Both the position numbers and the translations under genes were made by a program. A stretch of 50,668 bases of DNA from Bacteroidaceae bacterium (GTDB taxonomy: Bacteria > Bacteroidota > Bacteroidia > Bacteroidales > Bacteroidaceae). Numbering within the stretch: position 1 is the first letter of the stretch; the number at the start of each line of letters is the position of its first letter. This document shows, piece by piece, positions 30,918 through 39,753 of the stretch. The stretch is taken from positions 1 through 50,668 of the forward strand of contig JAGAAS010000048.1 of the NCBI GenBank assembly GCA_017615125.1. The letters are read 5' to 3'. The notes below the pieces were generated by a model. That model saw nothing but the letters and a program-made list of their open reading frames with translations, had not been told where the DNA came from and made no database searches.

Positions 30918-33530
30918 TTAATAGCTCGTGCCCTCGGAGGCGACTGCGAGGCGGCAGTCGTGCGTTCCCGCAGCGAGCACTGTTCCGTCGGCGAGCGTGG
31001 CCTCCGTGCCGTTGGGTATCTCCACATGCACATCGATGCTGTCGGCATCCGCCTCGCTACGTTTCCAGTTCACGAGGATGGTGCCGTAGGGTGTCTCGCG
31101 CGTCACGCGCACCCAGCTCACGCCCTTCGGCGCCTGCGGAGCGATGCGTGCCGTCCTGTAGCCCGGCGACGTGGCGATGATGCCTCCCAGCGCCTGGTAG
31201 AACCAGCTGTCGGCACCGTTGAAGCAGTTGTGGAGGAAGCTCAGCGGGTTGTCCCAGTCCTCCCACGTGCCCGTGCCCCCGTGCCGCATCATGTCGAGGT
31301 AGCCCGGGTAGCTGTCGTGCTTCAGCAGCGTGTACAGGAAGTCGGCCTGCCCGTTGAGTGTGGCCCACTCGGTGAGCACGGGGATGCCCACGAGCCCTAC
31401 ACCCAGCTGGGTGGTGCCCTGCGTGAGCTTCTGCGTGACGGCAGCGACATACTCTTGGGGCACCGCGTTCACCAGCAGCGGGTAGGCCAGGTCTATCTGG
31501 TACCCTGCGGCGTAGGTGCTGTCCTCGGGGTGGAAGAACGTCGCGTGGATGGCGTCGTTGAGGGCGCGCCTCCGGCGGGCGAACTCCTGCTCGTCGTCCT
31601 GCCGCTTCAGGTGGCGTGCTATCTGCTCCAGCTCGGCGTAGCTCTGGCTCAGGGCGCAGTTGTTGATGAGGGTGAGGCTCTCGTCGTTGAACACGTCGGT
31701 GCCCCTGGGTGCCAGCCAGTCGCCCAGGTACCAGATGCGATGCTGCGTGTCGGGCCACTTCTGCAGCAGCCCCTCGCGCGTGTGGGCGTCCACGTAGCGC
31801 AGCCACAGCTTCATCGTCGCGTAGCAGCGCTCCAGCAGGCGGTCGTCGCCGAAGCTCCACCACGTCCTCCAAGGTGCCTGCACCACGAACGAGCACCAGT
31901 ACGGTCCTCCTCCTGCGGGGTAGGGGTTGGGAGCGGTGTGCGGCACGCTGCCGTCGGGCTGGATGGCGTCGTTCCACGCTGTCAGCCAGTTGACGTACAT
32001 CGGAGCCACGTCGAAGTTGTTCTGCAGCGAGAGCGTCGACGCGTTGCCGTCGCCCCCGTAGCCCAAGCGCTCACGTCCGATGCAGTCCACCATGTAGCCG
32101 CCGAACGCCAGGTTCTCCATCGTGTACGCCAGCAGGTGGTGGATGCTGTTCAGGTCGTCGTCCGAGCAGCGGAACGTCCCCGTGGGCTTGGCGTCGTAGC
32201 CTATCCGTCGCACCTGGATGTCCTTCCTGTCGGGCTTCGTGGGGAGGTTGTTGAGGATGATGTAGCGGAAGGGACGGTGGTCGAAGCGGTTGCTGAACGT
32301 GTCGCCCTGCGCGTTGCCCGAGGCCACGAACACATCGTTGCCCTGCACGTACACGGGCGAGTCGTCAGCGTTGAGCACCTCGGCATACGTGGCGCTCACC
32401 TCGTGTCCAGCGGCGAGGGCGGGGAGGTGTATGTCCGTCATGCCGTTGACGATGCGTCCGATGTCCACCAGCCACCTGTCGCCCGCCAGCCTCTCCACGC
32501 TCACGGGCGTCAGCACCTCCTTGCACACCGTCAGCCGGCACATCTGCGGCGTGGCGACGAGCCCTATCGAATCCTGCGCGACGGTCTCCACCCGTGTCCA
32601 CGAGCGTCCCTTCAGCCCCTCGGCCGAGAGGTCTGTGGGCACGATGCGTGCGTCGATGCGCTCGCTGCCGAAGGAGCGTGCCCTCCACGTGTCGTGATCC
32701 TCGTAGCCGCCCTCGGTGCCCATCCACGAGCCGTCGGTGCAGAGCAGCGGCTCCGTCGTGGTGCCCCGCACGATGTCCAGGTCGGCACGCACGGCGGCAC
32801 CGTTGTAGCGCGCCTGGAACGTATCCTTCTTGTACCACCCCGATGCTATCCACAGCACCAGCGTATTCTCCCCCTTGCGCAGCAGGGGCGCTATATCGTA
32901 GGTGACGATGAGCGAGCGTTTGTCCATCTGCGTGACGGCAGGCGTCAGCACCGCGTCCGTCACCCGTTGCCCGTTGACGTACACCTCGTGGTAGCCCAGC
33001 GAGTTCACGTGCAGCAGTGCCGCATCCATGCCCTTCGTCTTCACTTTGAACGAGCGGCTCAGCACCACGCTCTTCTCCTGTCCCCATCCCATGCCGATGA
33101 ACTGCCCGCGCATAGCGTCGGGCTCGATGATGCCTACGCCGAAGCGCTGCGTCGCCGTCCATCTGCCCGCGTGCGTGCTGTCGTACAGGCGCACACGCCA
33201 GTAGTAGAGCGTGCGGGGCACCAGCGGCCTGCCCCCGTAGGGTATCATCACGCACTCGTCGCTGCGCACCGTGCCCGAAGCCCACACGTCAGCCGCGCCC
33301 TCCTCGAGGCGCTGCCGGCTGCTGGCAACCTCTATCTCGTAAGCCTTCTGGCTGTCGCCCAGCACCTTCCAGCTGAAGTGAGGTATCCCGTTGTCGATGC
33401 CCAGTGGGCTGTCGAGCCCCTCCACGCGCAGGTCGGAGGCCACGATGTCGGCCCTCGCCACACCCGTTGTGACGAGCACGACGATCAAGAACACAAGTCG
33501 CTGAAATAGATGGAATATCTTCATTCTCAT
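30918..33530 (-). CDS. alpha-L-rhamnosidase, GH78
   Basis: An 870-residue secreted glycosidase that removes terminal alpha-L-rhamnose from plant or bacterial glycans. The signal peptide (1-27) is followed by an N-terminal Ig-like domain (ADIVASDLRVEGLDSPLGID), two beta-sandwich domains (VLHVNSLGYHEVYVNGQRV type motif near 190-215) and the (alpha/alpha)6 catalytic domain. The motif DCIGRERLGYGGD near residues 478-490 is the GH78 acidic motif (usually DCPxRxERxGWxGD), and the C-terminal beta-sandwich follows HNCFNGADSWFYQALGGI. No SusC/D pair is present here, so it is an isolated gene rather than part of a full utilisation locus. A full consensus promoter lies 60 bp upstream. Confidence 0.93.
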   Translation of the reverse strand: MRMKIFHLFQRLVFLIVVLVTTGVARADIVASDLRVEGLDSPLGIDNGIPHFSWKVLGDSQKAYEIEVASSRQRLEEGAADVWASGTVRSDECVMIPYGGRPLVPRTLYYWRVRLYDSTHAGRWTATQRFGVGIIEPDAMRGQFIGMGWGQEKSVVLSRSFKVKTKGMDAALLHVNSLGYHEVYVNGQRVTDAVLTPAVTQMDKRSLIVTYDIAPLLRKGENTLVLWIASGWYKKDTFQARYNGAAVRADLDIVRGTTTEPLLCTDGSWMGTEGGYEDHDTWRARSFGSERIDARIVPTDLSAEGLKGRSWTRVETVAQDSIGLVATPQMCRLTVCKEVLTPVSVERLAGDRWLVDIGRIVNGMTDIHLPALAAGHEVSATYAEVLNADDSPVYVQGNDVFVASGNAQGDTFSNRFDHRPFRYIILNNLPTKPDRKDIQVRRIGYDAKPTGTFRCSDDDLNSIHHLLAYTMENLAFGGYMVDCIGRERLGYGGDGNASTLSLQNNFDVAPMYVNWLTAWNDAIQPDGSVPHTAPNPYPAGGGPYWCSFVVQAPWRTWWSFGDDRLLERCYATMKLWLRYVDAHTREGLLQKWPDTQHRIWYLGDWLAPRGTDVFNDESLTLINNCALSQSYAELEQIARHLKRQDDEQEFARRRRALNDAIHATFFHPEDSTYAAGYQIDLAYPLLVNAVPQEYVAAVTQKLTQGTTQLGVGLVGIPVLTEWATLNGQADFLYTLLKHDSYPGYLDMMRHGGTGTWEDWDNPLSFLHNCFNGADSWFYQALGGIIATSPGYRTARIAPQAPKGVSWVRVTRETPYGTILVNWKRSEADADSIDVHVEIPNGTEATLADGTVLAAGTHDCRLAVASEGTSY

Positions 33531-33592
33531 GGTTATAATGGTTTATCTGTTTTCTGTATCGTAAGCCCGAAAGCTTATCATCATTTACCTTA

Positions 33593-33623
33593 CAAAGATA
33601 CGAATAAGCGAGAGAAAAACAAA
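33593..33623 (-). promoter_or_regulatory. consensus promoter of the rhamnosidase gene
   Basis: On the minus strand TTTG (33623-33620), exactly 19 bp, TATCTTTG (33600-33593). It precedes the ATG by about 62 bp. Confidence 0.88.
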
Positions 33624-33727
33624 ATAAATTCATTTTTTTTCCCCAAGCGAAAGAATCTTAAACCGCAGAATAAAGATAGCGGTTTTTAAAAAAAACAAAG
33701 GAGAAGGACGTTTTTTTCGCGTTTGTT

Positions 33728-33880
33728 ACGTTACATGTAACGTGTAACAGTTACATCTATTTTTTTGTCTTTTCCTGATTTTGGTTGACAGTTTTTTTGC
33801 TTTTTCCTGAAACGGTTGACATCTTTCCTGAAAAGGTTGTCATTTTCCTGGAAAGGTTGACAACGGGGAAACTGGTTGCG
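33728..33880. repeat. palindrome and degenerate TTTCCTGAAAAGGTTGACA repeats
   Basis: A perfect 16-bp palindrome ACGTTACATGTAACGT (33728-33743) is followed by four to five degenerate 21-27-bp copies of a TTTCCTGAAAAGGTTGACA word up to about 33865. One inverted copy of the word also occurs at about 133-150, beside locus 1 of the dispersed palindromic family. Confidence 0.75.
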
Positions 33881-33930
33881 GCAAAGTTATTGATTGATCT
33901 GTGCCTTTTCCTGATATTGGCTTTCTTTTC

Positions 33931-34115
33931 CTCCTCATCTGATTTTGCTAGGAGAAAAAAGATTTTTTCTCTGAACTTTGTTCTTAGAACGTCACGACTC
34001 GGGATAATTCAAGCTGCTTGATTCTCCTTTCGCTGCTCCGTTCTTTCTACATCTCGCCGTATGAAGAAAGAAAAAATATTTTTCCCTTCTCCATATTTGT
34101 AGAAGGGAAAAAGGA
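33931..34115. repeat. dispersed palindromic repeat, long form, locus at 34 kb
   Basis: It starts with the same GATTTTGCTAGGAGAAAAAA block as locus 1, then has ACTCGG, a hairpin TCAAG-CTG-CTTGA (34009-34021), TCGCTGCTCC-GTTC and CATCTCGCCGTATGAAGAAAG. A second hairpin of TTTTTCCCTTCT and AGAAGGGAAAAA arms (34079-34112) ends it. The 34114-34201 stretch that follows is degenerate word repeat up to the next gene. Confidence 0.8.
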
Positions 34116-34201
34116 CCAAAAGGTCATGCTCTGCTGGACAAAGGCGACTCTTAACTCTAGACTTTGAACTATTAACTGCCAACGGACGAACGGCTGCGCT
34201 G

Positions 34202-34693
34202 CTACTCGGTGTAGGTGAAGATGAACCAGTCGGGGGCGTTCCAGGTGAGGTAGCCGAGGGCGCAGATGAGGGCGACGGCGACGAGCAGCCATATCCACCA
34301 GGTCTTGCGCACCCAGGCGACTCGGCTCATCCGCTCGCCCCAGATGAGAGCCAGAACCATCACGGTGGTGTAGATGATGATGTCGAGGATGAGGACGGAG
34401 TGATGGAAGAAGGGCCAGTAGCAGAAGAACAGGGCAATCTGCGCCAGCATGGCGGGGATGGCGACGAGGATAGGGCCTCCGAACGCGCGCACGTCGCGGT
34501 GACGGACGCTGAGGTAGAGGGCAAGGAGCAGCAGGGGGTAGAAGACCATCTTCATGTGCTCCCAGACACATTCGTTCACGGGGAAGATGTTGCCCATCCA
34601 ATGGGTGAACCCGGGCAGGTGGCACACGAAGTGCATGCATGTCCCGATGACTGTCAGCAGGACAATAACAATGATGCGTTCGGTCTTTTTCAT
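34202..34693 (-). CDS. DUF6512-like small membrane protein
   Basis: A 163-residue protein with five hydrophobic helices. The segment FPVNECVWEHMKMVFYPLLL resembles the NEsvWEHlK motif of DUF6512 proteins, whose function is unknown. The frame opens at 34762, but the ATG at 34693 (MKKTERIIVIVLL) gives a sensible first membrane helix and lies 34 bp after a TATCTTTG box on the minus strand (34727-34734). It is separated from the rhamnosidase by the repeat locus. Confidence 0.78.
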   Translation of the reverse strand: MKKTERIIVIVLLTVIGTCMHFVCHLPGFTHWMGNIFPVNECVWEHMKMVFYPLLLLALYLSVRHRDVRAFGGPILVAIPAMLAQIALFFCYWPFFHHSVLILDIIIYTTVMVLALIWGERMSRVAWVRKTWWIWLLVAVALICALGYLTWNAPDWFIFTYTE

Positions 34694-34726
34694 AGGATAA
34701 ATGTTAGTTTGATTCTTTTTCGGATG

Positions 34727-34734
34727 CAAAGATA
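34727..34734 (-). promoter_or_regulatory. -7 box of the DUF6512-like gene
   Basis: TATCTTTG on the minus strand. No TTTG at the expected 19-20 bp. It sets the start at the ATG at 34693 rather than 34762. Confidence 0.6.
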
Positions 34735-34909
34735 GATTATCTAAAATGCAACTTGGTTGCAAAAACGGGGGGCAAAGGGTTAACTGTTGAACTGTGGAAC
34801 TGTGAAATTGAGTGAAGAGTTAAGAGTGTAGAGTGTAGAGTTGAAAAAGATGAGTTGTCCTTCAATAGAAACGCACATCGGAGAGGTGAAAAATACCAAT
34901 TTTTGGGTA

Positions 34910-34940
34910 TTGCGGAACGTGCGAGAGGGGAGTAATTTTG
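34910..34940 (+). promoter_or_regulatory. promoter of the porin-imelysin-cytochrome genes
   Basis: TTG (34910-34912), 20 bp, TAATTTTG (34933-34940). It places the transcription start inside the long open frame and so supports the start at 34961 or 34967. Just upstream (34780-34855) lies a degenerate word repeat of the GTGTAGAGT / TTGAACTGTGGAACTG type. Confidence 0.7.
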
Positions 34941-34960
34941 CATCGAATTTCAATGAGAAT

Positions 34961-36274
34961 ATGCGTATGAAAAAGATGTACCTTCTTTTGGCGTTGATGT
35001 CCGGGCTTTTTGTGCCGCAGGGCATCTCTGCTCAAGAGCCTGCAGACGAGGGCTCGATGAGTCGTTCCGAGAATTCGCGCTTGAGCGTGGGCGGATATGG
35101 CGAGGCAGCCTTCTCGCGTCGTTTCTACAGCGACAATCAGTATCGCTACAAGAACTGGAGCCAGTATGCCAATGACCCCAGCAACGGGCAGTTCGACATT
35201 CCGCATGCCGTGCTGTATCTGGGTTATGACTTCGGAAGCGGATGGACGTTTGGAACGGAGATAGAGTTTGAGCATACCGGCACGGGTGTGGCTACGGAGA
35301 TAGAGGCCGACGAGGGCGGCGAGTACGAAAAAGAGGTGGAAAAGGGCGGCGAGGTAGCTCTGGAGCAGTGGTGGCTGAACAAGCGACTGGCATCGTGGGC
35401 CAACATCCGCGTGGGGCACATCATTGTGCCTGTGGGATTGAACAACGCGCACCACGAGCCCCTCAACTTCTTCACCGTCTATCGCCCCGAGGGAGAGAAT
35501 ACCATCCTCCCGAGCACTTGGCACGACACGGGCGTGAGCCTGTGGGGTGCGAGCGGAGATTTCCGCTATGAGCTACTGATGGTGGCAGGACTCAACGCCT
35601 TACAGTACAGCCGCGACGGCTGGATACACAACGGCGCAGGAAGCGCTTTCGAGTTCAAGCCTGCCAACAAGTACGGCTACGCCTTCCGCCTCGACAACTA
35701 CTCCGTCAGAGGGTTGCGGATGGCTGTCAGCGGGTACTACGGACAGGGAATGCACAACAACTATCCCAATGAGATGGAGGGCGCAGGCAAGATGTACAGC
35801 AGCGTGAAGGCTCACACCGCTGTGGGATGCTTCGACTTCACCTACAAGGGGTTCGGCTGGATAGCCCGCGGGCAGGCCGACTACGGCTACGTGTCGGATA
35901 CACCGCTGCTGAACATCGTGAAGGCAAACATGCAGAAGCACTCCAATGCCAACGTTTCGAAGGTGGGCCGTAATGCAGTTGCCGCAGGCCTGGAGGCGGG
36001 CTACGACGTGCTCCGGCTGGCGGAAGGTGCGCACGCGAAGGGCAAGCAGCTTTATGTGTTTGGGCGTTACGAGTACTACAACTCGTACATTCCCGAGGAG
36101 ACGCAGACGAAGTATGAGTACACAGGGCGCCACGTGATGACGGCGGGCATCAACTACATGCCCATGCCGCAGATTGTGGTGAAGGCCGAGTGCAGCTACC
36201 GCAACCTGAAGGAGCCCTACAACGACGAGCCGAGCATCAACGTCGGCGTAGCCTATCAGGGGTTCTTCCGTTGA
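34961..36274 (+). CDS. outer-membrane porin-like protein
   Basis: A 437-residue outer-membrane barrel. After a signal peptide (MRMKKMYLLLALMSGLFVPQGISAQ) the protein has many amphipathic strands: VGGYGEAAFSRR, HAVLYLGYDFGSGWTFGTEIEFEHT, ANIRVGHIIVPVGLNNAH. It ends in aromatic GVAYQGFFR. The layout fits 14-18-stranded porins of the OprO/OprP or porin O/P type. The ARLGHIIVPVGL-like strand and HEPLNFFTVYRPEGENTILPSTWHDTG loop are typical of these. It is the first gene of a run with imelysin and a di-heme protein, which suggests it passes a metal-containing or redox-active substrate. That is inference from context. The ATG at 34967 is an alternative start. Confidence 0.85.
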   Translation: MRMKKMYLLLALMSGLFVPQGISAQEPADEGSMSRSENSRLSVGGYGEAAFSRRFYSDNQYRYKNWSQYANDPSNGQFDIPHAVLYLGYDFGSGWTFGTEIEFEHTGTGVATEIEADEGGEYEKEVEKGGEVALEQWWLNKRLASWANIRVGHIIVPVGLNNAHHEPLNFFTVYRPEGENTILPSTWHDTGVSLWGASGDFRYELLMVAGLNALQYSRDGWIHNGAGSAFEFKPANKYGYAFRLDNYSVRGLRMAVSGYYGQGMHNNYPNEMEGAGKMYSSVKAHTAVGCFDFTYKGFGWIARGQADYGYVSDTPLLNIVKANMQKHSNANVSKVGRNAVAAGLEAGYDVLRLAEGAHAKGKQLYVFGRYEYYNSYIPEETQTKYEYTGRHVMTAGINYMPMPQIVVKAECSYRNLKEPYNDEPSINVGVAYQGFFR

Positions 36275-36295
36275 CGAATACCTACAAATGGGTAT

Positions 36296-36345
36296 ATAAT
36301 CAGATGGTCAGATAATCAAATAATCAGGTGATCGGATAATAGGAC
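36296..36345. repeat. degenerate ATAATCAG word repeat
   Basis: About six imperfect copies of a (N)GATAATCA word fill the spacer between the porin and imelysin genes. No hairpin or T-tract, so it does not look like a terminator. Confidence 0.7.
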
Positions 36346-36386
36346 AAAACAACAACTTTATGTGTACAACTAAAATAATAAGAAAG

Positions 36387-37730
36387 ATGAAAAAGATTTT
36401 TAGAATGGTTCTTGCAGGTGTTGTTGTGGCTATGGGCCTGACAGCATGCAATGAAGACAACAACGAAGATGTGAAGAAACTCGTGGAGGAGCAGAACGCA
36501 GCCATCGAGTCGTTGACGAAGGTGTACCTTGATAAGGTGGTCTATCCGACGTACAGCGACCTTGCCACAGCTGCTACCACGTTGTATGAGCAGATAGCTG
36601 CGCTGAATGCGAAGCTGAAGAGCGGAACAGCCGTTACCGACAAGGAAGTGTCGGACATCTGCGAGTCGTATAAGGAGGCACGCAAGTATTGGGAGCAGTC
36701 GGAGGCTTTCCTCTACGGAGCTGCATCCGATTTCAATATCGACCCTCACATCGACACGTGGCCCCTTGCTATCGAGACGCTGCGCGAGATACTGGTCAAC
36801 GATGAGCAGATGAGCCGGCTCGACGATGCCGACCCCTCGAAGGCAATCGAGTATGCCCGCACCACCCTCTCGGAAGACGGGCAACTGGGCTTTCACGGAT
36901 TGGAGTTCATCTTCTTCCGCGACGGAAAGTCCCGCTCGAGTACCTACTTCAACAGCAACGGCACGGAGAAGTACGAAAACTACTTCGTGGGCTACGACGT
37001 GAAAGCTCACACGGAGGTTATCTACGCCAAAGCTGTTGCCGGTGACCTGCGCGATAAGTGCTACCAGCTGGAGGTTGCCTGGGAGGGAGCAACGGCTCCT
37101 GCGGCACATAAGGCCCGCGTGGAGGCCTGCAAGGAGAGCTTCGGCGACGACTACGGCGTGACAACAAAGACGGGACTGAGCTACGGCGAGGACTTGCTGG
37201 CAGCTTCCACACCGAAGAGCTCGCTTGCATCCTCTTCGTGGAAGAAGGTGATGGAGACTATCTTCATTAGTGGCTGCTCGAACATCTGCGGAGAAGTCGC
37301 CGACCAGAAGATGGGGCAGGCCTATCGCGCCAGCACCAGCTCGACGGTTACCTATCACGAGGGAGAAGACGGTGAGGACGAGGCTGACGACCCCAACTAC
37401 ATCGAGTCGCCCTATAGCTATAATTCGTTCGCCGATTTCTACGACAACATAATGAGCATTCAGAACAGCCTCTACGGCAACATAGAAGCAGCTGCTGGAG
37501 GATACGAGACAAGTTCGGTAATGGCGTATCTGGTGAAGTACAATAAGAGTCAGGCCGATGAACTGCAAGGTAAGCTCACGGCTGCCCTGAAAGCGCTGAA
37601 GGCCTGTCTCGACAGCGGGACTCCCTTCGTCAAGAATCCCGGCTCTTCTCTGGTTGGCACCGCCATCGATGCCGTTGGAGAACTGGATACAGCCTTGAAC
37701 GAAGCATCGAACTGGGTGCTGAAAAACTGA
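36387..37730 (+). CDS. imelysin family lipoprotein (IrpA-like)
   Basis: A 447-residue lipoprotein. The signal MKKIFRMVLAGVVVAMGLTAC ends in a lipobox with Cys21. The mature part is helical, with the family GxHxxE motif as GFHGLE near residue 168 and two repeats of a helical bundle. Imelysin proteins are iron-regulated envelope proteins that take part in iron or heme uptake; the peptidase activity claimed for early members is doubtful. It follows the porin by 112 bp and precedes the di-heme oxidoreductase by 39 bp. The same pair (imelysin with thiol oxidoreductase-like protein) is known next to each other in Pseudomonas and other bacteria. An earlier ATG at 36360 gives a longer, less likely signal. 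Confidence 0.9.
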   Translation: MKKIFRMVLAGVVVAMGLTACNEDNNEDVKKLVEEQNAAIESLTKVYLDKVVYPTYSDLATAATTLYEQIAALNAKLKSGTAVTDKEVSDICESYKEARKYWEQSEAFLYGAASDFNIDPHIDTWPLAIETLREILVNDEQMSRLDDADPSKAIEYARTTLSEDGQLGFHGLEFIFFRDGKSRSSTYFNSNGTEKYENYFVGYDVKAHTEVIYAKAVAGDLRDKCYQLEVAWEGATAPAAHKARVEACKESFGDDYGVTTKTGLSYGEDLLAASTPKSSLASSSWKKVMETIFISGCSNICGEVADQKMGQAYRASTSSTVTYHEGEDGEDEADDPNYIESPYSYNSFADFYDNIMSIQNSLYGNIEAAAGGYETSSVMAYLVKYNKSQADELQGKLTAALKALKACLDSGTPFVKNPGSSLVGTAIDAVGELDTALNEASNWVLKN

Positions 37731-37769
37731 CGAAGCATCAGCGATGATTATTTCGATAACGCATAAATC

Positions 37770-39518
37770 ATGAACCTTTCTATTCTCAATAATATGAATA
37801 TCGCCAAAAATTCAAGAACCCTTTTAGCCGGAGCCATTATGCTCGGTGTGCTCGTAGGCTGTCAGGACGATGAGCCGTATCTCCCTAGTACCAGCGGGGA
37901 AGCCGACTACAAATATGTGGGGCAGGAAGTGCTAGGCTTCGATGCCTCGGAGTGGTATCCAGGAGGAGAGCTGGGAACGACGGATAACACGGGCAGCACC
38001 AGCTATCAGGATGAGACGCCGGCAATAGAGCAGGCAGACCTGATAAATGCTTTCAAGCACGGAGAACTTCTCTTCGAGCATAACTTCACACCTAACTCAT
38101 TGACAAAGGACTTCAGTGGGCTGGGTCCTGCCTACGTGCGCCAGTCGTGCATAGCCTGCCATCCTGGCTATGGACACGGCAGACGGGTGTCGTCGTACAA
38201 AACAGATCTGTTGGGCAACGGCTACCTGCTTGTCGTCTATCATCCAGTTGACGGAATGAACAGCGATGACGGCCCTTACATTTCGGAGGTGACGGGTATG
38301 CCTCAGACGGGAGCCGTGAAGCCCTTCCTTCCTCCTGTCGATGAGAATGGTATAGATCTTCGTTGGCTCACCCTCACGGGCACGATGCCTTCGGGCCTCT
38401 CGGCAACTGAGTTTCCCGATGGGGAGAAGTATGAGCTTATCTATCCCGAGATAAGCATTTCCTCCAGTGCCTTCAATACCAATCCTGTTCCGACGAACTA
38501 TACCGTGCGTCTGGAATCGACCATCGGACTGTATGGTACGGGCTTGCTCGACGCTATTCCGCAGGATAGTTTGAAGGCGGAGTACATGCGCCAGGCTGCC
38601 AGCGCCAAAGCACGCGGAGCGGTTGTGAGCGACGTGCTGAATCCCAACTTCTGGGATGCAGATGCCAACGACTGGGCTTCTTCTGCCTGGTACACGCTGG
38701 CCGACGGAACGAAGCGTATCAAGCGTTTCACTTATGCGATGACGCGCGCCTCGCTGCAGGATGGTGCTGGCGCCAATGCCATTTGGAACATCCCCAATGT
38801 GAGCCGCAGCGACAGGCATTTCCTCTATACGACAACAGCGTGGGCTACGGCCATGAGCGAGAATCCCGGCGTGATAGCAGCTATCAAAGCCGATCCTGCG
38901 TCGCCTTATTACAACGACGGGACCGACGAAGGCATTGCCGCTGCTGTGAAGGCTCTGCTGGACCCGAAGACTGATCAGTTCAACAACGACTATCACAATT
39001 TCGAGCCCGAGATGACTGATGAGAACTTCTGGCAGTATATGGTGTGGCATAGAGGCCTCGCCGTGCCCCGTGCGCGTGATTTGAATGATGCTGTAGTTCA
39101 GAGGGGGAAGAAGGTGTTCAACGAGATTGGGTGTGCTACCTGTCATCGTGCCAAATGGACAACGGGTAAGGATGACTACTGGGCTCCCTCGATGATTGCA
39201 ACAGCAAACTTATCAATGCCTACTTATCCCAACCAGACTATTTATCCCTATACCGACATGCTGCAGCACCGCTTGTATATGAAGAATGGTATTCACGGCT
39301 CGTGGTGTCGCACTACTCCCCTTTGGGGACGAGGGCTTTCGTACTTGAACACGGGTGCGGAGGACCGCATGCACGACTGCCGCGCACGCAACGAAGTTGA
39401 AGCCATCATGTGGCACGCCTATAGCGAGAAAAGTGATGCGCTGTGGTCGATACGGCAGTTCTATAATCTCTCGAAGGAAGATCGTGATGCTGTCGTGAAG
39501 TTTTTGAGATCCATCTAG
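37770..39518 (+). CDS. di-heme c-type oxidoreductase lipoprotein (DUF1111, thiol oxidoreductase-like)
   Basis: A 582-residue lipoprotein with lipobox VLVGC (Cys about 31). Two c-type heme-binding motifs, CIACH near 127 and CATCH near 454, and the family C-terminal motif RTTPLWGRGLSYLNTGAEDRMHDCRA identify the DUF1111 di-heme oxidoreductase family. Relatives are annotated as thiol oxidoreductases or putative iron-reducing partners of imelysin; the true reaction is not established. Hemes would be attached outside the membrane, which needs the CcsBA synthase encoded next and reduced cysteines (DsbD at 23 kb). The ATG at 37794 is an alternative start with a shorter signal. Confidence 0.92.
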   Translation: MNLSILNNMNIAKNSRTLLAGAIMLGVLVGCQDDEPYLPSTSGEADYKYVGQEVLGFDASEWYPGGELGTTDNTGSTSYQDETPAIEQADLINAFKHGELLFEHNFTPNSLTKDFSGLGPAYVRQSCIACHPGYGHGRRVSSYKTDLLGNGYLLVVYHPVDGMNSDDGPYISEVTGMPQTGAVKPFLPPVDENGIDLRWLTLTGTMPSGLSATEFPDGEKYELIYPEISISSSAFNTNPVPTNYTVRLESTIGLYGTGLLDAIPQDSLKAEYMRQAASAKARGAVVSDVLNPNFWDADANDWASSAWYTLADGTKRIKRFTYAMTRASLQDGAGANAIWNIPNVSRSDRHFLYTTTAWATAMSENPGVIAAIKADPASPYYNDGTDEGIAAAVKALLDPKTDQFNNDYHNFEPEMTDENFWQYMVWHRGLAVPRARDLNDAVVQRGKKVFNEIGCATCHRAKWTTGKDDYWAPSMIATANLSMPTYPNQTIYPYTDMLQHRLYMKNGIHGSWCRTTPLWGRGLSYLNTGAEDRMHDCRARNEVEAIMWHAYSEKSDALWSIRQFYNLSKEDRDAVVKFLRSI

Positions 39519-39525
39519 ACTCATC

Positions 39526-39570
39526 GGCTCAGGCTCCGTGAAAGCGAAGCCTGGGCCAATGTGATTTTTG
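39526..39570 (+). terminator. possible terminator after the di-heme gene
   Basis: GGCTCAGGCT pairs with AGCCTGGGCC around a 12-base loop, followed by AATGTGATTTTTGG. The T-run is short and displaced, so support is moderate. Confidence 0.5.
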
Positions 39571-39639
39571 GATTTCGGATTCGGGGATTTTTGAAATATC
39601 CATCAAAAAAAGTGGGGAAATAGTATGGTGGAACGGAGA

Positions 39640-39720
39640 AAAATGAGTACCTTTAACGACATTCGTCGTTTTAGATAGGGGTCGCCTCGGAAATACTCAA
39701 ATAAATTTGGTATTTCGCTC
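39640..39720. promoter_or_regulatory. hairpin and imperfect palindrome before ccsBA
   Basis: AACGAC-ATTC-GTCGTT forms a small hairpin (39656-39671). It is followed by an imperfect palindrome of arms CCTCGGAAATACTCAAAT and ATTTGGTATTTCGCTCGG around AA (39685-39722). The right arm contains the -33 TTTG of the ccsBA promoter, so a dimeric protein binding here would control it. Confidence 0.5.
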
Positions 39721-39737
39721 GGCTCACCCTATCTTTG
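39706..39737 (+). promoter_or_regulatory. consensus promoter of ccsBA
   Basis: TTTG (39706-39709), 20 bp, TATCTTTG (39730-39737). Transcription would start near 39744, so the GTG at 39742 cannot be the start and the ATG at 39754 is used. Confidence 0.85.
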
Positions 39738-39753
39738 TAGTGTGAAAAAGGAA

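Noticed and set aside
30669-33509. A 946-codon open frame on the plus strand opposite the rhamnosidase
   Set aside because: It is an antisense shadow of a GC-rich gene: composition is Val/Ala/Arg/His-rich without any domain, signal or promoter, while the minus strand is a clear GH78 enzyme with a consensus promoter.
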